Assembly: GCF_052324685.1 (NCBI RefSeq)
Contig: NW_027506963.1
Location: 124,001-188,000 of the forward strand
DNA: 64,000 nt
Reading direction: 5' to 3'
Source: Brachyhypopomus gauderio
Lineage: Eukaryota > Chordata > Actinopteri > Gymnotiformes > Hypopomidae
A program made the translations under genes and the position numbers. Positions 9,120-18,279 of this stretch are shown here, one piece after another. Positions within the stretch are counted from its first letter, which is position 1. Every line of letters begins with the position of its first letter. The notes under the pieces were generated by a model. That model saw nothing but the letters and a program-made list of their open reading frames with translations. It was not told where the DNA came from and did not search any database.

Positions 9120-10821
9120 GGCGCATTTCCACTAGGGCCTGCTTGGCGCGGTACGGTTCGATTCGCGACGGTTTGTGAGTGTTTGCATTAGTACCAGGTA
9201 CCAGTTTGCCGGTACCTTCAGGTACTTTTTTTGTACCTACTCGCTCGAGGTTCTAACCGTTCCAAAGCGGTACAGTTCTGTGACGTGGAGGAACAGCATG
9301 ACACTGATTGGCCAGGGAGTGTCGTCACAGGTTGCGTCACAGGAGAGCGACTCCTCCGCTATCGACTCCTCAGCCATTTTTAAAACCCAAAAGCGATTAC
9401 CGGGCGGTGAAGGACCATAACGGACGCAGCGGAGCAAACCGCAAAGACTGGAAATGGTTCCAGCAAATGGATGCCATATACGGTCACCGGCCAGCCAGTA
9501 ACGGAAGAGAAAACGTGCTGGACACGGCAATGTCGGTGCTGGAGGCCACGGAGAATGGTGAGTGTATTGTGATTTCACAGTTTTACTAGGCTCGTAAAAG
9601 ATGTAATATGAACGTAATATGAACGCATCTATTGTAAACGCAGGAATTTAGAGCTGTGTTTGTAGTTAATGTTACCACCACAGTCACTACTGTACAATAG
9701 CTAGCTCTTAGCCACAGCGTGGAGCCTTGCTAGTTGCTAGTTAGCTGTAGCCATAAACAAAGCATGAGCAGCGATGACGTGCTACACATTTTGTGCAGTT
9801 ACGATATATTGTTGTTGCTTTCACGGGAATGCTTGTGTTTAATATTTGTTTCTTTTTTACGTTCAAGATTCCCCTTCCACTGACGAGGCGAGCGCCTCTT
9901 TGGAACCTCCCGCCTCCCCCGCATCATCCGTGTCATACACGGAACCAGCGGTCTCTACACCGGCTGGATCTCAAACGCCTGTCCGGCGGCCCAATACAGG
10001 TGAGGAACACAAAAAACATGTGAAGCACCGGAGTAGCATGAGTACCGAGTGCATTTCAGTTTTACTAATCAACTCCCATTACCCTCTTTTTTGTCAAGGC
10101 AAGCGAAAAAGGACCCAGACGGACTTGGATATCGGCGCACATCTTCTGGAGATGCAGGCACAGGATGTGCGGATGCACGAGCATTGATTGTCGAGCCGTG
10201 ATTGTAGCGAGGCCCGGGAACAAGAAGCCGAGCTGAGGAGAGCGGAGTTGGCAGAAAATGTTTCCTTCAACTGGGCTTTCCTCGGGGTGCTTGGCGAACT
10301 TGTGAACACCATGCGAGACAGACGCCAGTAAAAGCACACAAAATGTTGCTTGTAGTACAATAAATATTTATTTCATATAAAGCTATACGTTATTTTTTGG
10401 TAATTTGCTTTTTGCACTTTTTTAACTATAACTATATTATTTACATATTTTGTACTTTAAATATCTATATTTCATAATAAATTTTGATTTCATTTGATTG
10501 TATGACTGATGCTTTTTATGCAGGGTGTGTTCAGCCTGTTTGAGTAATACCAAATTATTACCAATAATTAGAGTAACCACATACAATAATGAAGATAAAG
10601 ATAAATAAGATACAATAATGGTATGTGTTAAGGGGCATCGACCGGTGACCGGTCGCATACAAATGATGTCACGACACTACAACCCGCGCGCCAACAGCGA
10701 CTCCACCCACATTGTGGTGGTCCACCATTGCAATGGAAACGCAACGCGACCGTACCGTTCCGTTGCGAATCGATCCGTATCGAACTGTACCGCTTCAAGC
10801 AGGCCCTAGTGGAAATGCGCC
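9120..10821 (+). mobile_element. 1.7-kb TIR DNA transposon with a Myb/SANT-like gene remnant
   Basis: The ends are inverted repeats identical over about 26 bp (GGCGCATTTCCACTAGGGCC onwards; mirrored before 10821), followed by GGTACxGTTCGAT-type subterminal repeats. Inside, three plus-strand exons with clean GT-AG junctions encode a Myb/SANT-like (trihelix) remnant. I found no unambiguous target duplication and no transposase, so it is non-autonomous. The Myb-plus-TIR layout is what PIF/Harbinger-type elements carry, but the superfamily is not proven. Confidence 0.85.
9371..10187 (+). CDS. Spliced Myb/SANT-like (trihelix) protein remnant of the TIR transposon
   Basis: Exon 1 (open from ~9371, ends 9557, donor GTGAGT) reads YRAVKDHNGRSGANRK and WFQQMDAIYGHRPASNG, the last helix and following conserved block of Myb/SANT-like DNA-binding proteins from Harbinger-type transposons. 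Exon 2 is 9868-9999 and exon 3 starts at 10099. All junctions keep phase 1, giving NTG-KRKRTQTDLDIGAHLLEM. The frame stops at TGA 10185-10187 and stays open beyond it to TAA at 10330 (AEVSFNWAFLGVLGELV-like tail), so the stop is probably secondary. The first SANT helices are missing. DNA binding is a family property; activity is doubtful. Confidence 0.65.
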
Positions 10822-11441
10822 ATCTGTGACCCCTGACACCCTTTTCACACCTCTCTCCCCTCGCTTCACACCCCCCCCCCTTTCACACCTTTTCCCTCCT
10901 CCTGTGCGTTCTGAGTGTGTGTACCAAGAACTGGCTCAGCATTTCTCCTCAAGGTGCTGCGCTTGATGCACACGTATGAATCATGTTTCCCCTCCACACA
11001 GGCTTATCAAGAACAATGCATTTGCTTCCATATATGGTAGAATATATCACCTTTGTTAGACTAGCCTTCTTGAGCCCACCCTGTTGCTTGCATGCACAGG
11101 GCTGGTCTGTGTATGTATGAATGAGGGGAGCGCCCTCTCATTTTTGAACATTTGGGTACAGCTGGCCTGTGTGAATAAACCTCTCTTCTTTAAGAGTAGT
11201 TTGTTCCTCATTTGTTCCGAGAGCTCTCAGCCACACACTTCTCTGCAGCGTGTTACTATCTATTAAGGATTTATAGTGGTGTTCCTCCATGACCCTCCGC
11301 TCATTTGCTGAACACAAGAAAAGGGCTTTCTACTGAGAAACAAAACTTTTACAACCTGTATCTTGTTTAGTTCCTCATTGTACTTATATCCCTGTTTGTA
11401 ACTCTTCTTACCCCATGGTTCTAGCCCTGAAATAACTTGTT
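10822..11441. other. Intergenic, C-rich patch, no gene recognised
   Basis: Directly after the transposon lies a CACACCTCTCTCCCCTCGC run with a poly-C of variable length (10869-10880; longer in unit 2). A GGGAGCGCCCTCTCATT motif at ~11126-11142 partly matches a reverse CTCF core. No gene is seen. Confidence 0.45.
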
Positions 11442-11548
11442 ACTATTCCTAGTGTGTACTCGTTTTTGTTACTATTCCCGGTCTGTATTTGTTGTTGTTA
11501 CTATTCCTGGTCTGTATTTGTTGTTGTTACTAATCCCAGTCTGTATTC
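11442..11548 (+). repeat. 29-bp minisatellite, ~3.7 copies
   Basis: Copies at 11442, 11471, 11500 and a partial at 11529 share ACTATTCCxGGTCTGTATTT plus GTTGTTGTT. Copies of the array are at 35858-35964 and 60279-60385 with no change in copy number. Confidence 0.85.
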
Positions 11549-11790
11549 CTGGTCTATTGTATCCCTGATTGTGCTTCATTACTTGTGCCCCACTCTAGTC
11601 TTGTTAAGGCAGTTACTCGGTTTTCCCTGTGTGTTAGTATTTTGATTCCGTTCAGTCCCTGCACCTGTTCAGTCCCTCTGTTTCTTCATGCCCTGACCAC
11701 CTTGTGTGTCTAAACCCAGTTTGGGTTTCTCCCACAGTTGCTAATAAACCCAACTTCTCTCAGTAATTGTGTCTGCCTCCTACGCTCGTC
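11549..11790 (+). mobile_element. Possible retroelement LTR-end-like remnant
   Basis: Pyrimidine-rich sequence ends in CTAATAAACCCAACTTC and GTGTCTGCCTCCTACG, which resembles the end of many fish LTR elements and some other retroelement tails. There are no coding parts. It would be an old, isolated fossil; the family is not determined and this may be chance. Copies at 35965-36206 and 60386-60627. Confidence 0.25.
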
Positions 11791-11835
11791 TACCCACAGT
11801 CTGTGTGTGTATGTTTGTGTGTGTCAGTAACTCAC

Positions 11836-12012
11836 TCTAGTTTCTCCAGTTTACAGTGTAGATCCTTCAGTAAAGCAGAGAGCTGCTTCACTCCTGAGTC
11901 GAATAGTTTATTGTGGGTCAGATTCAGCTCTCTCAAGTGTGATGAAGGGTTTGACTTCAGAGCTGAAGACAGAGCAGCGCAGCCATCCTCTGAAATATTG
12001 CAGTCAGACGGC
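11836..12012 (-). CDS. NLR-type leucine-rich-repeat exon, open
   Basis: A 177-bp minus-strand exon, acceptor CTTCTGTCTGCAG before 12012 and donor GTGAGT after 11836. It reads CNISEDGCAALSSALKS, HLRELNLTHNKLFDSGV and LLKDLHCKLEKL without a stop, again two LRRs of the NLRC3-like type. It is the first complete LRR exon in transcription order, 4 kb before the next one; the TIR transposon and LINE pieces occupy the gap. Unit 2 has Lys to Thr (SALTSNP), unit 3 Ala to Thr (EDGCTALSS). Confidence 0.8.
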
Positions 12013-12578
12013 CTGCAGACAGAAGGAGATAAAACACACCTACAGCTGCACATAACAAATGCATCTCACACACAAGGTCTTTCACATTTCAGAATACACA
12101 CTCTCAGAAATGAAGCTGCACCAGTCTAATCACCCCAAACACATATGCTGTGTGTGTGTGTTTATTAGAGAGGGATGCTGCGATGTGTGTGTGCATGTGT
12201 GTGTGTATAAATAGAGAGTGAGAAAGAAGGGAGTGTGTGTAAGTGATTAATGTGTATGTGTTCTGATAAATACACTGATAATATGGGTGTTTCAGAGATA
12301 GAAAAAGGGCAATAGCAATTATTTGTGTGTATGTGAAAGAGAGACACACACTATTTTAAAGTGTGTATTTATAAGCACATATATAAAGCATATGTATACA
12401 TATACTTTTGCATATTTGCCAAATCCGTTACTTTAGTTATCCTTTACTTTAGTTATCTCTCATGCTCTTAACATTTTTATGGTGCTTTGACACTTGTATT
12501 CATTTCATACCAATAAAGATACTTTGAACTACTAAGACTGAGAGAAAATTGAGTGAAACATTGTGTGTCTTTGTGTGT
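12013..12578. other. Intron-like sequence between LRR exons, GT/AT-rich
   Basis: Short GT-rich and AT-rich runs with a TACTTTAGTTATC direct duplication at ~12430-12460. No coding signal. Copies at 36429-36990 and 60850-61412. Confidence 0.5.
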
Positions 12579-12584
12579 GTGAGT

Positions 12585-12631
<47 letters not shown>
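12579..12631. repeat. (GA)n microsatellite
   Basis: GA run; 36991-37043 in unit 2 and clearly shorter (61413-61456) in unit 3. Confidence 0.9.
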
Positions 12632-12634
<3 letters not shown>

Positions 12635-12678
12635 TTGTGTGTATGCATGTATGAAAAAACAGTAAGTCAGTAACTCAC

Positions 12679-12705
12679 AGCCTTCCTGTGTTGCAGCTAG
12701 ATAAC
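12679..12705 (-). pseudogene. 27-bp residue of an NLR LRR exon
   Basis: On the minus strand an acceptor CTCTGCAG is followed by GTTATCTAGCTGCAACACAG (LSSCNT) and then, only 27 bases on, by the donor GTGAGTTACTG that ends the full 177-bp exons. The interior of the exon has been deleted while both splice sites remain. The microhomology GTGAG at the join suggests a deletion. Copies at 37091-37117 and 61502-61528. Confidence 0.75.
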
Positions 12706-13017
12706 CTGCAGAGAGAAGGAGAACAACTCCCCCCATGCACTACAACACACACATACACACCACATACTAAATGTCACTTGTACATAAACACAACCAAACA
12801 CTAACACCCACATACACACACTCAGAAGTTAAGCTGTACAACTCTACATTTTTTAGTGGCGCTGAGGCTGATTGTTTTGGGGAACAGTAAGAAATCTTCA
12901 GTTGGAAACTTCTTCAGATTTCTTGTCAGAATTCAGTGGACCCCTCACTTTGACCAGTCCTATATGTCTAGCAATGGTTTTACTTAGAGACATTAATCCA
13001 TGCTGACACTGATTGTA

Positions 13018-13305
13018 CTGTCATGATACGGGGGGCCCCCTGCCTGCTGCCTCCGTCCACAGCGGCAGTAGTTTATGTTGTTCTGTTGCTGTTGCATTGT
13101 GTTTGTGCCTCAGGTGGGTGGGGACCATTATAATCCCCAGCACCTGAGGGCCATTTGTTCATCTATATATAGCTTGTCTTTGTACCAGTACTGCTGGTTA
13201 TTGTTTCCTTAATTCGGATCATGTCACGGGTTTTTTTGTGCACCTTATTCATTAAATTCCTCCTTTTCCTCAAGAGTTTTGTTTATTCTTAGTCATTAGA
13301 AACAC
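13018..13305 (+). mobile_element. Possible solo-LTR-like or other retroelement remnant
   Basis: The segment opens with TGTCATGATACGGGG, contains CAGGTGGGTGGGG and a TATATATAGC box, and then an ATTAAAT-type signal, a layout that resembles a fish LTR promoter region. No coding part is present and I cannot define ends or a target duplication. At most it is an old fossil. Copies at 37429-37716 and 61840-62127. Confidence 0.25.
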
Positions 13306-13863
13306 TGCACATGTCATGTTCACTTCCTGTTCATAAATCTCACAATGTTAATGTTAATCAAGGAGCACCCCAGGGATCAGTTTTTGGCCATTTCCATGTA
13401 ATTATCTATATGTTACACCTTGGTCAAATTAGTCATAAATATGGTCTTCACGTCCACTGTTATGCTGATGACCACTACCCTAGCACCCCTTGCTATGCTC
13501 TCCTATATTCAAGATCTTAAAATGTAGATGAGCATTAATTACCTGACTATCCTTACAAAACTGTGGTTCTAGTCACTGGTCCTAAGTTCATAATTTCCAG
13601 ACTTCATGGTGCCACGATCTTCTTCTACCCCTGCTATATTGCTAGACTTGGGCTCATAGCCAGCCACCACCACACTGACGCTCTGGTTCATGCTTAATCA
13701 TGTCCAATCTTGATTATATTAAGTTATTATATCTTGATAACTCTCTTTCTCCTGAAACTCAAAACTTTGTTTGGCAAACCAAAACAAACTGGTCTGCTCA
13801 CTTTAGTATGTCTGCTACGTTACACTGGTTATCTATCTCACAATGCATTCAGTTTAGACTTAT
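13306..13863 (+). mobile_element. L2-type LINE reverse transcriptase fragment with YADD
   Basis: The frame at 13311-13520 reads NQGAPQGSVFGH, IYMLHLGQISHKYG and HCYADD, the palm motifs (PQGSVLGP, YADD) of L2/CR1-type reverse transcriptase. Downstream frames hold decayed matches to the ASxxHTDALVxA and LHWLSI blocks before the (CA)n begins. The element is broken and truncated at both ends, and may be from the same family as 1-356. Confidence 0.8.
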
Positions 13864-14003
<140 letters not shown>

Positions 14004-14375
14004 CTTGGTGAAGCGTACTTACTGGCCATGGCCTCCACTAGACACAGCCAAATGAAAACATGAGCATAGTATTAAAAATGCGTCCACAACACTGTTGTCA
14101 TTAACGTACCCTTTACCGCCTTGTGTTACAATCTGAAGATGAGGTGTTGGTCAGCCTTTTCTCATAATATCCACTTTTTCGTTGAATGGCCGTCTTGAAA
14201 ATGGTTGTTATCCTGCGATTCCATGCTTTCCGCTTGTAAAACCTCACGCTAGTGCTGGCTAGCAGCTGCTAACTAGCTAGCACACGAGCTAAAAGCTCAC
14301 GAGACACCAACCACAACGCACGAGGACCAGCGAGCAGTGTTGCCAACTCCTCAGTAAGGAAAGTAGCTATTGGTT

Positions 14376-15244
14376 CCCAGCAGGCATTTCAACGTTGAAT
14401 CGACGTTGAATCAACGTCGAAAGTGATGGTTGAATCAACGTTGGATTTTGTGTCGATTTTGAAAGGTGAATCAACGTTGATATGCCAACGTCGTTTCAAC
14501 GTCATACATTCAACCTTGAATAAACCATAAAATTCACGTTCATGATGCTCAAAATTGCATGGGAGAGAGGAAAAAAACAACTGTATGCCATAATGAAAAA
14601 AGAACGCCTTTCATTTTACTCGAAGTACCACCACACTACCTCAGTCATGGCCGTGGGTTCAAGTCTGGGACTCGAACCCACGACCCTTCGGTCTCAAGAC
14701 CAGCTCCCTAACCGCCAGGCCACGACTACCCTGCAAACGCTCTTTAAACCTGTTCATTTGTCATTGCGAAGTTTTGTTGCTGCCTCAAAACATTTAAAAT
14801 TGTTTAATTGCCTGATGTTGTCTTCCTGGTTAATACCTGCCTGTTTTTGACGACGTTTTTGGACGAATTAATAAAAATAAACTATATTATTATTATTATT
14901 ATTACTACTACTACTACTAATAATAATAATTAATACCTCTTTCAAAACCCTCAGCCAATGCCAAAGTGTTGTTTGTACTTTTTTATTGTATGTGTTTTTT
15001 GAACTTGAAATGGTAATACAAAGGCAGGTTGAAGATATTACGTTGATTCACCGTTAATAGTTCAACGTTTGCGCAACCATTTAACATTAAACGTTGATTC
15101 ACCAATAATAGTTCAACGCTTGCGCAACCATTTAACATTAAACGTTGATTCAACGTTGTTTCAACGTTGAAACTACAACAGACAGTATTTCAACTATATT
15201 TCAACCACATTTCAACGTTGAAGGTCGGTCGTGTGCCAGCTGGG
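14376..15244. mobile_element. 869-bp MITE-like element rich in CAACGTTGA palindromes
   Basis: Comparison with the empty site in unit 3 fixes the ends exactly: CCCAGCAGGCA at the left, TGCCAGCTGGG at the right (inverted repeats with one mismatch) and a 2-bp TT duplication. It is packed with TCAACGTTGA-type palindromes and has a 53-bp direct duplication at ~15040-15160. A SINE is nested inside. I recognise the sequence style as an abundant fish repeat but not its superfamily. Confidence 0.88.
14620..14745 (-). mobile_element. tRNA-derived SINE fragment
   Basis: Read on the minus strand, GTCGTGGCCTGGCGGTTAGG (A-box region) and GGGTTCGAGTCCC (B box, plus-strand 14667-14679) are spaced as in a tRNA promoter. 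Further on CGGCCATGACTGAGGT matches the body of common fish tRNA-SINEs. It is nested in the MITE-like element. Confidence 0.75.
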
Positions 15245-15929
15245 TTGTCCTTAAAGTCGCTAGAAGTCGCTAAATGATGTCACCACTTAATTTGCATAAT
15301 ACATGTTTTTGAAGTTGTAAAGGAATAACGTTGGGAGAGAAAATGAGTAAAAAAACACCCTAAATATGTTAGAACTACAAATGAACAACATCTGTTGCCT
15401 TTGAAATAGGCAGTCACTTCTCAAAAGAACATAGCTTTAATGTTTTGTATAAATAATTTTTACGTAAATTACAACGATTTTTTGCTGTGTTGTTAAATGT
15501 TAGTATAAGAGTAGCAGTTAGCAGGATTGAATGAGGTGAAGAATGGCTGAGACTGGGTGAGTTAAATGCAGTGATTTCTTTTCGTGTCTCACTGAAGACT
15601 AAAGCATTTATATTTACATCCCGCTCTGTAAATACGGGGCGGGGCGTCAGCGGCAGCTTTGGGCATGCGCAGTTCATTTGCAGTGTGGACGTGGAGACTG
15701 CACTGAGTGTTGTGGGGCGGGGCTCACGGCAGCACCCGCCCCAGAGGACAGCAACTGAAGAGCGTGTGTGTTCAGAGTCTCCAAAAGTCGCTAGATTTGT
15801 CGCTAGTCGCTTTTTACTACAAAAAGTCTCTAGAGGGTCTGAAAAATTGCTAAATATAGCGACAAAGTCGCTAAGTTGACAACACTGCCAGTGAGAATAC
15901 CCTGAGACCATTGGACAAGCCCCCACCAT

Positions 15930-16159
15930 TCTAATTCGAAATATGATTGGTTGATAAAACAGCCCCCTTGTTTTATATCCGTTACCATAGCACCCCTTGT
16001 TTTATTAGCATGATGTCACAAAGCGGCAACTGTATATAAACTCGTGCTGAGAGTCATTTGCGTTATACAGACAGAGGAGAGCAGTACGCGGTCTTGGACA
16101 TAGTTACAAGATTTATTTACCACAGCATATAGACTTCAGCTACGCAGATTGCTGCAGAG
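15930..16159 (+). promoter_or_regulatory. Predicted TATA promoter and non-coding first exon of the eIF4G-like gene
   Basis: A TATATAAA box lies at 16033-16040, preceded by an inverted CCAAT (ATTGG, ~15945) and followed about 30 bp later by a GC-balanced stretch with no ATG-led frame. That stretch ends in a good donor CAGAG|GTATGT at 16159/16160. The next acceptor on this strand in a sensible place is TTTCAG at 18259 before the ATG exon. The link to the eIF4G-like gene is inference from order and strand; it could be an unrelated TATA promoter. Confidence 0.5.
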
Positions 16160-17049
16160 GTATGTATGTCTTTTGGACTTTTAGCGCTAAGGATTTCTGA
16201 CGTTCCTTTGACTTTAATTATAGTGCTTGAAAAGCCCTATATTGTTATTCCTTTTCTCCAAATTTCTGCAATTAATGCGGCCCGAACCGCTTAACGTACA
16301 GACTCCGTTCGAACTGCGTTTCGAAGGTCTCGGCTCTGTGTGGTGTGCTATCCGTTTTTGGAGTCGATTAGAGTTATAGATTTTAATAGAATTGAGTTTA
16401 AAATGAAAAATGGCCCTATTAAAATGAATGGTGGAATGTTCAGAATTTCAAATCATCACTGCCAGTTAGAGTGTGAGCTGGCATAAAAAATGATCAAAAC
16501 GTTCTTGGATAAACTGCTGTAAAATCCTTACACCTTGACCTAGAAGCTCCATTTAAATTTTAAATGTGAGAGAAACTTGTCCTTTCTGGCACGCCGAGAT
16601 ATCTAATCATTTGATGAATTAGTTTTAGAGTTATGAGCATTTGTTTGGCACTAGACACAGAAAACTGCCCCATTGGCCCCCATATAAATATATCAGAATC
16701 AGAATCAGCTTTGTTGAGATTTTTGTGTGTTTTTAACTTGTCATAAATCAGTCATTTTTGGGTCAAACCACACCAATATATATCAAAATCATCAGCAAGG
16801 GGTCCTCTCTCACACAATCTCTTCGGTGAAGCGATAGGTTAAATGGGTCCCGAACTACGACCGTTTGATCGGAGGGTGCAAATCACATAAAACAAGGCTT
16901 CTCCACTCAGAGTGGCAGAGACAGAGTGTCAGTTATTTTTGAATGTCTCTCCCCCTCCCCCACACACGCACGCGCACACACATGCATCTCTCATACCCAC
17001 TACACACAGTCACACACATATACACCACACAGACACACACACATACATA
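16160..17049 (+). other. Predicted intron 1, proximal part
   Basis: No gene is seen. Around 16260-16400 the sequence (GCGGCCCGAACCGCTTAACG and neighbouring palindromic GGTTCGAAC-like words) looks like an interspersed repeat that I cannot name. At 16691-16712 there is ATCAGAATCAGAATCAGCTTT, a widespread fish repeat motif. The corresponding stretch in unit 2 is 40553-41442. Confidence 0.4.
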
Positions 17050-17548
17050 CATGCAGATGGGGCAGATGGAGCAGAGGGGCAGATGGGCCAGATGGAGCAG
17101 AGGGGTAGATGGAGCAGAGGGGCAGCTAGAGCAGAGGGGCAGATGGAACAGAGGGGCAGATGGGGCAGATGGAGAAGAGGGGCAGATGGAGCAGAGGGGC
17201 AGATGGAGCAGAGGGGCAGATGGGGCAAAGGGGCAGATGAGGGAGATGGGCAAATGGGGCAGATAGAGCAGAGGGGCAGATGAGGGAGAGGGGCAAATGG
17301 GGCAGACAGAGCAGAGGGGCAGATGGGGCAGATAGAGCAGAGGGGCAGATGAGGGAGAGGGGCAAATGGGGCAGATGGAGCAGAGGGGCTGATGGGGCAG
17401 ATGGAGTAGAGGGGGCCGATGGAGCAGAGGGTCAAATGGGGCAAATGGAACAGAGGGGCAGATGAGGGAGAGGGGCAAATGGGGCAGATAGAGCAGAGGG
17501 GCAGATGGAGCAGAGGGGGTGATGGAGCAGAGGGGCAGATGGAGCAGA
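17050..17548 (+). repeat. Purine-rich minisatellite (GGGGCAGATGGAGCAGA-type)
   Basis: About 500 bp of tandem variants built from GGGGCAGATG and GAGCAGA blocks with higher-order copies of ~75-80 bp (GATGAGGGAGAGGGGCAAATG recurs four times). The G-rich strand is the plus strand. Unit 2 has 77 bp less (41443-41869), a loss or gain of whole repeat blocks. Long frames on either strand here are artefacts of the repeat. Confidence 0.92.
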
Positions 17549-17609
17549 GGGGGCACACCTTTTCAAGCCCTATAGTATTTCCTTCAGGAAATGCAAGTCT
17601 AGTTTACCT

Positions 17610-18000
17610 CAAAGATTGAACTCTAAGCCGGTATGCTTGATTTACAATGAAAGCCTGTCAGTGTTAAAAGAATATAACAATTGGAGGCACCATGTTGAGA
17701 AACACCAAGCTTTTGGGACAGCATTGCCTGAAGGGACAGAGGAGAGGGCAACTAAGGTGCAGAGCCTGCTAGCTTCTTATAACAGGAGCTGTTCCACATT
17801 ACTAAAGACATTTACAGCACAAGAGAGGCCACAGCCGCCTCACTGCGAGTGTCATGAAATTTAGCAAAGAAAAAATGACCCTTCACTGATTCTGAAACTG
17901 TCAGAGACTGCATGTTTGTAATATTAGACGAGGTAATCCACGACGATAAAATCAAAGCCAGTGTGACATCTGCAGTCAAAAGCGTGCACACAGCACAGTT
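17610..18000 (+). mobile_element. GTF2IRD2-like hAT transposase remnant
   Basis: The frame at 17616-17864 reads PVCLIYNESLSVLKEYNNWR and RHHVEKH, then TEERATKVQSLLASYNRSCS. This is the BED-like finger and following helix of the hAT transposase family domesticated as GTF2IRD2. The second Cys of the finger is Tyr. Matches continue in other frames to ~18000 (AKKK, DEVIHDDKIKASVTSAVKS), so it is frameshifted and dead. It lies in the predicted first intron of the eIF4G-like gene. Confidence 0.75.
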
Positions 18001-18279
18001 GTGTGTATGTGCGCTTCTGTGATGCGGGACACCAATGTTTTCACGAGGAGCTGTCTACAGGGTTTTGAGACTGCTCGGGCGCAAAAGATGGCTCATTATT
18101 TTAACTCAACAAATTCTCTGTAGTGTAACATGGAGAGTATATTTCTTCAATTTTGTGGTTTAGTGCCATATGTTCATATTAATGTGCTGTCATTCATATT
18201 TTAGCGTGGTCACTGTTAATTGATTTAAGTGCAAAACCTCTGACTTTAAAACATTTCAGTAATAAACCAGAACTCGCAG

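Larger units (their letters stand above)
14335..15887. mobile_element. hAT-type non-autonomous element hosting a nested insertion
   Basis: The ends CAGTGTTGCCAAC and GTTGACAACACTG are 13-bp inverted repeats with one mismatch. They are flanked by CCAGCGAG (14327-14334) and CCAGTGAG (15888-15895), an 8-bp target duplication with one difference, typical of hAT. Subterminal AGTCGCTAGAAGTCGCTA and TGTCGCTAGTCGCT motifs recur near both ends. No transposase remains. An 869-bp element is inserted at 14376; without it the host element is 682 bp, as seen in unit 3. It ends ~40 bp before the predicted promoter region. Confidence 0.85.

Noticed and set aside
11126-11142. Second CTCF-like motif (GGGAGCGCCCTCTC)
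   Set aside because: Only part of the reverse core matches and the CCA side is missing; too weak to list as a site.
14646-14729. tRNA-like A and B boxes on the minus strand, possible tRNA gene
   Set aside because: The body continues into typical SINE sequence and lies within a mobile element; the tRNA cloverleaf is not complete.
15414-15929. 171-residue minus-strand frame
   Set aside because: Falls across the non-coding hAT remnant and its flank, with no recognisable domain.
17050-17548. Regular repeats considered as a CRISPR array
   Set aside because: No unique spacers of constant length; it is a degenerate minisatellite in a vertebrate intron.
16933-17558. Long minus-strand frames rich in PLCSICPSAP repeats
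   Set aside because: They are simply the complement of the purine-rich minisatellite; open in several frames at once, with no conserved domain.
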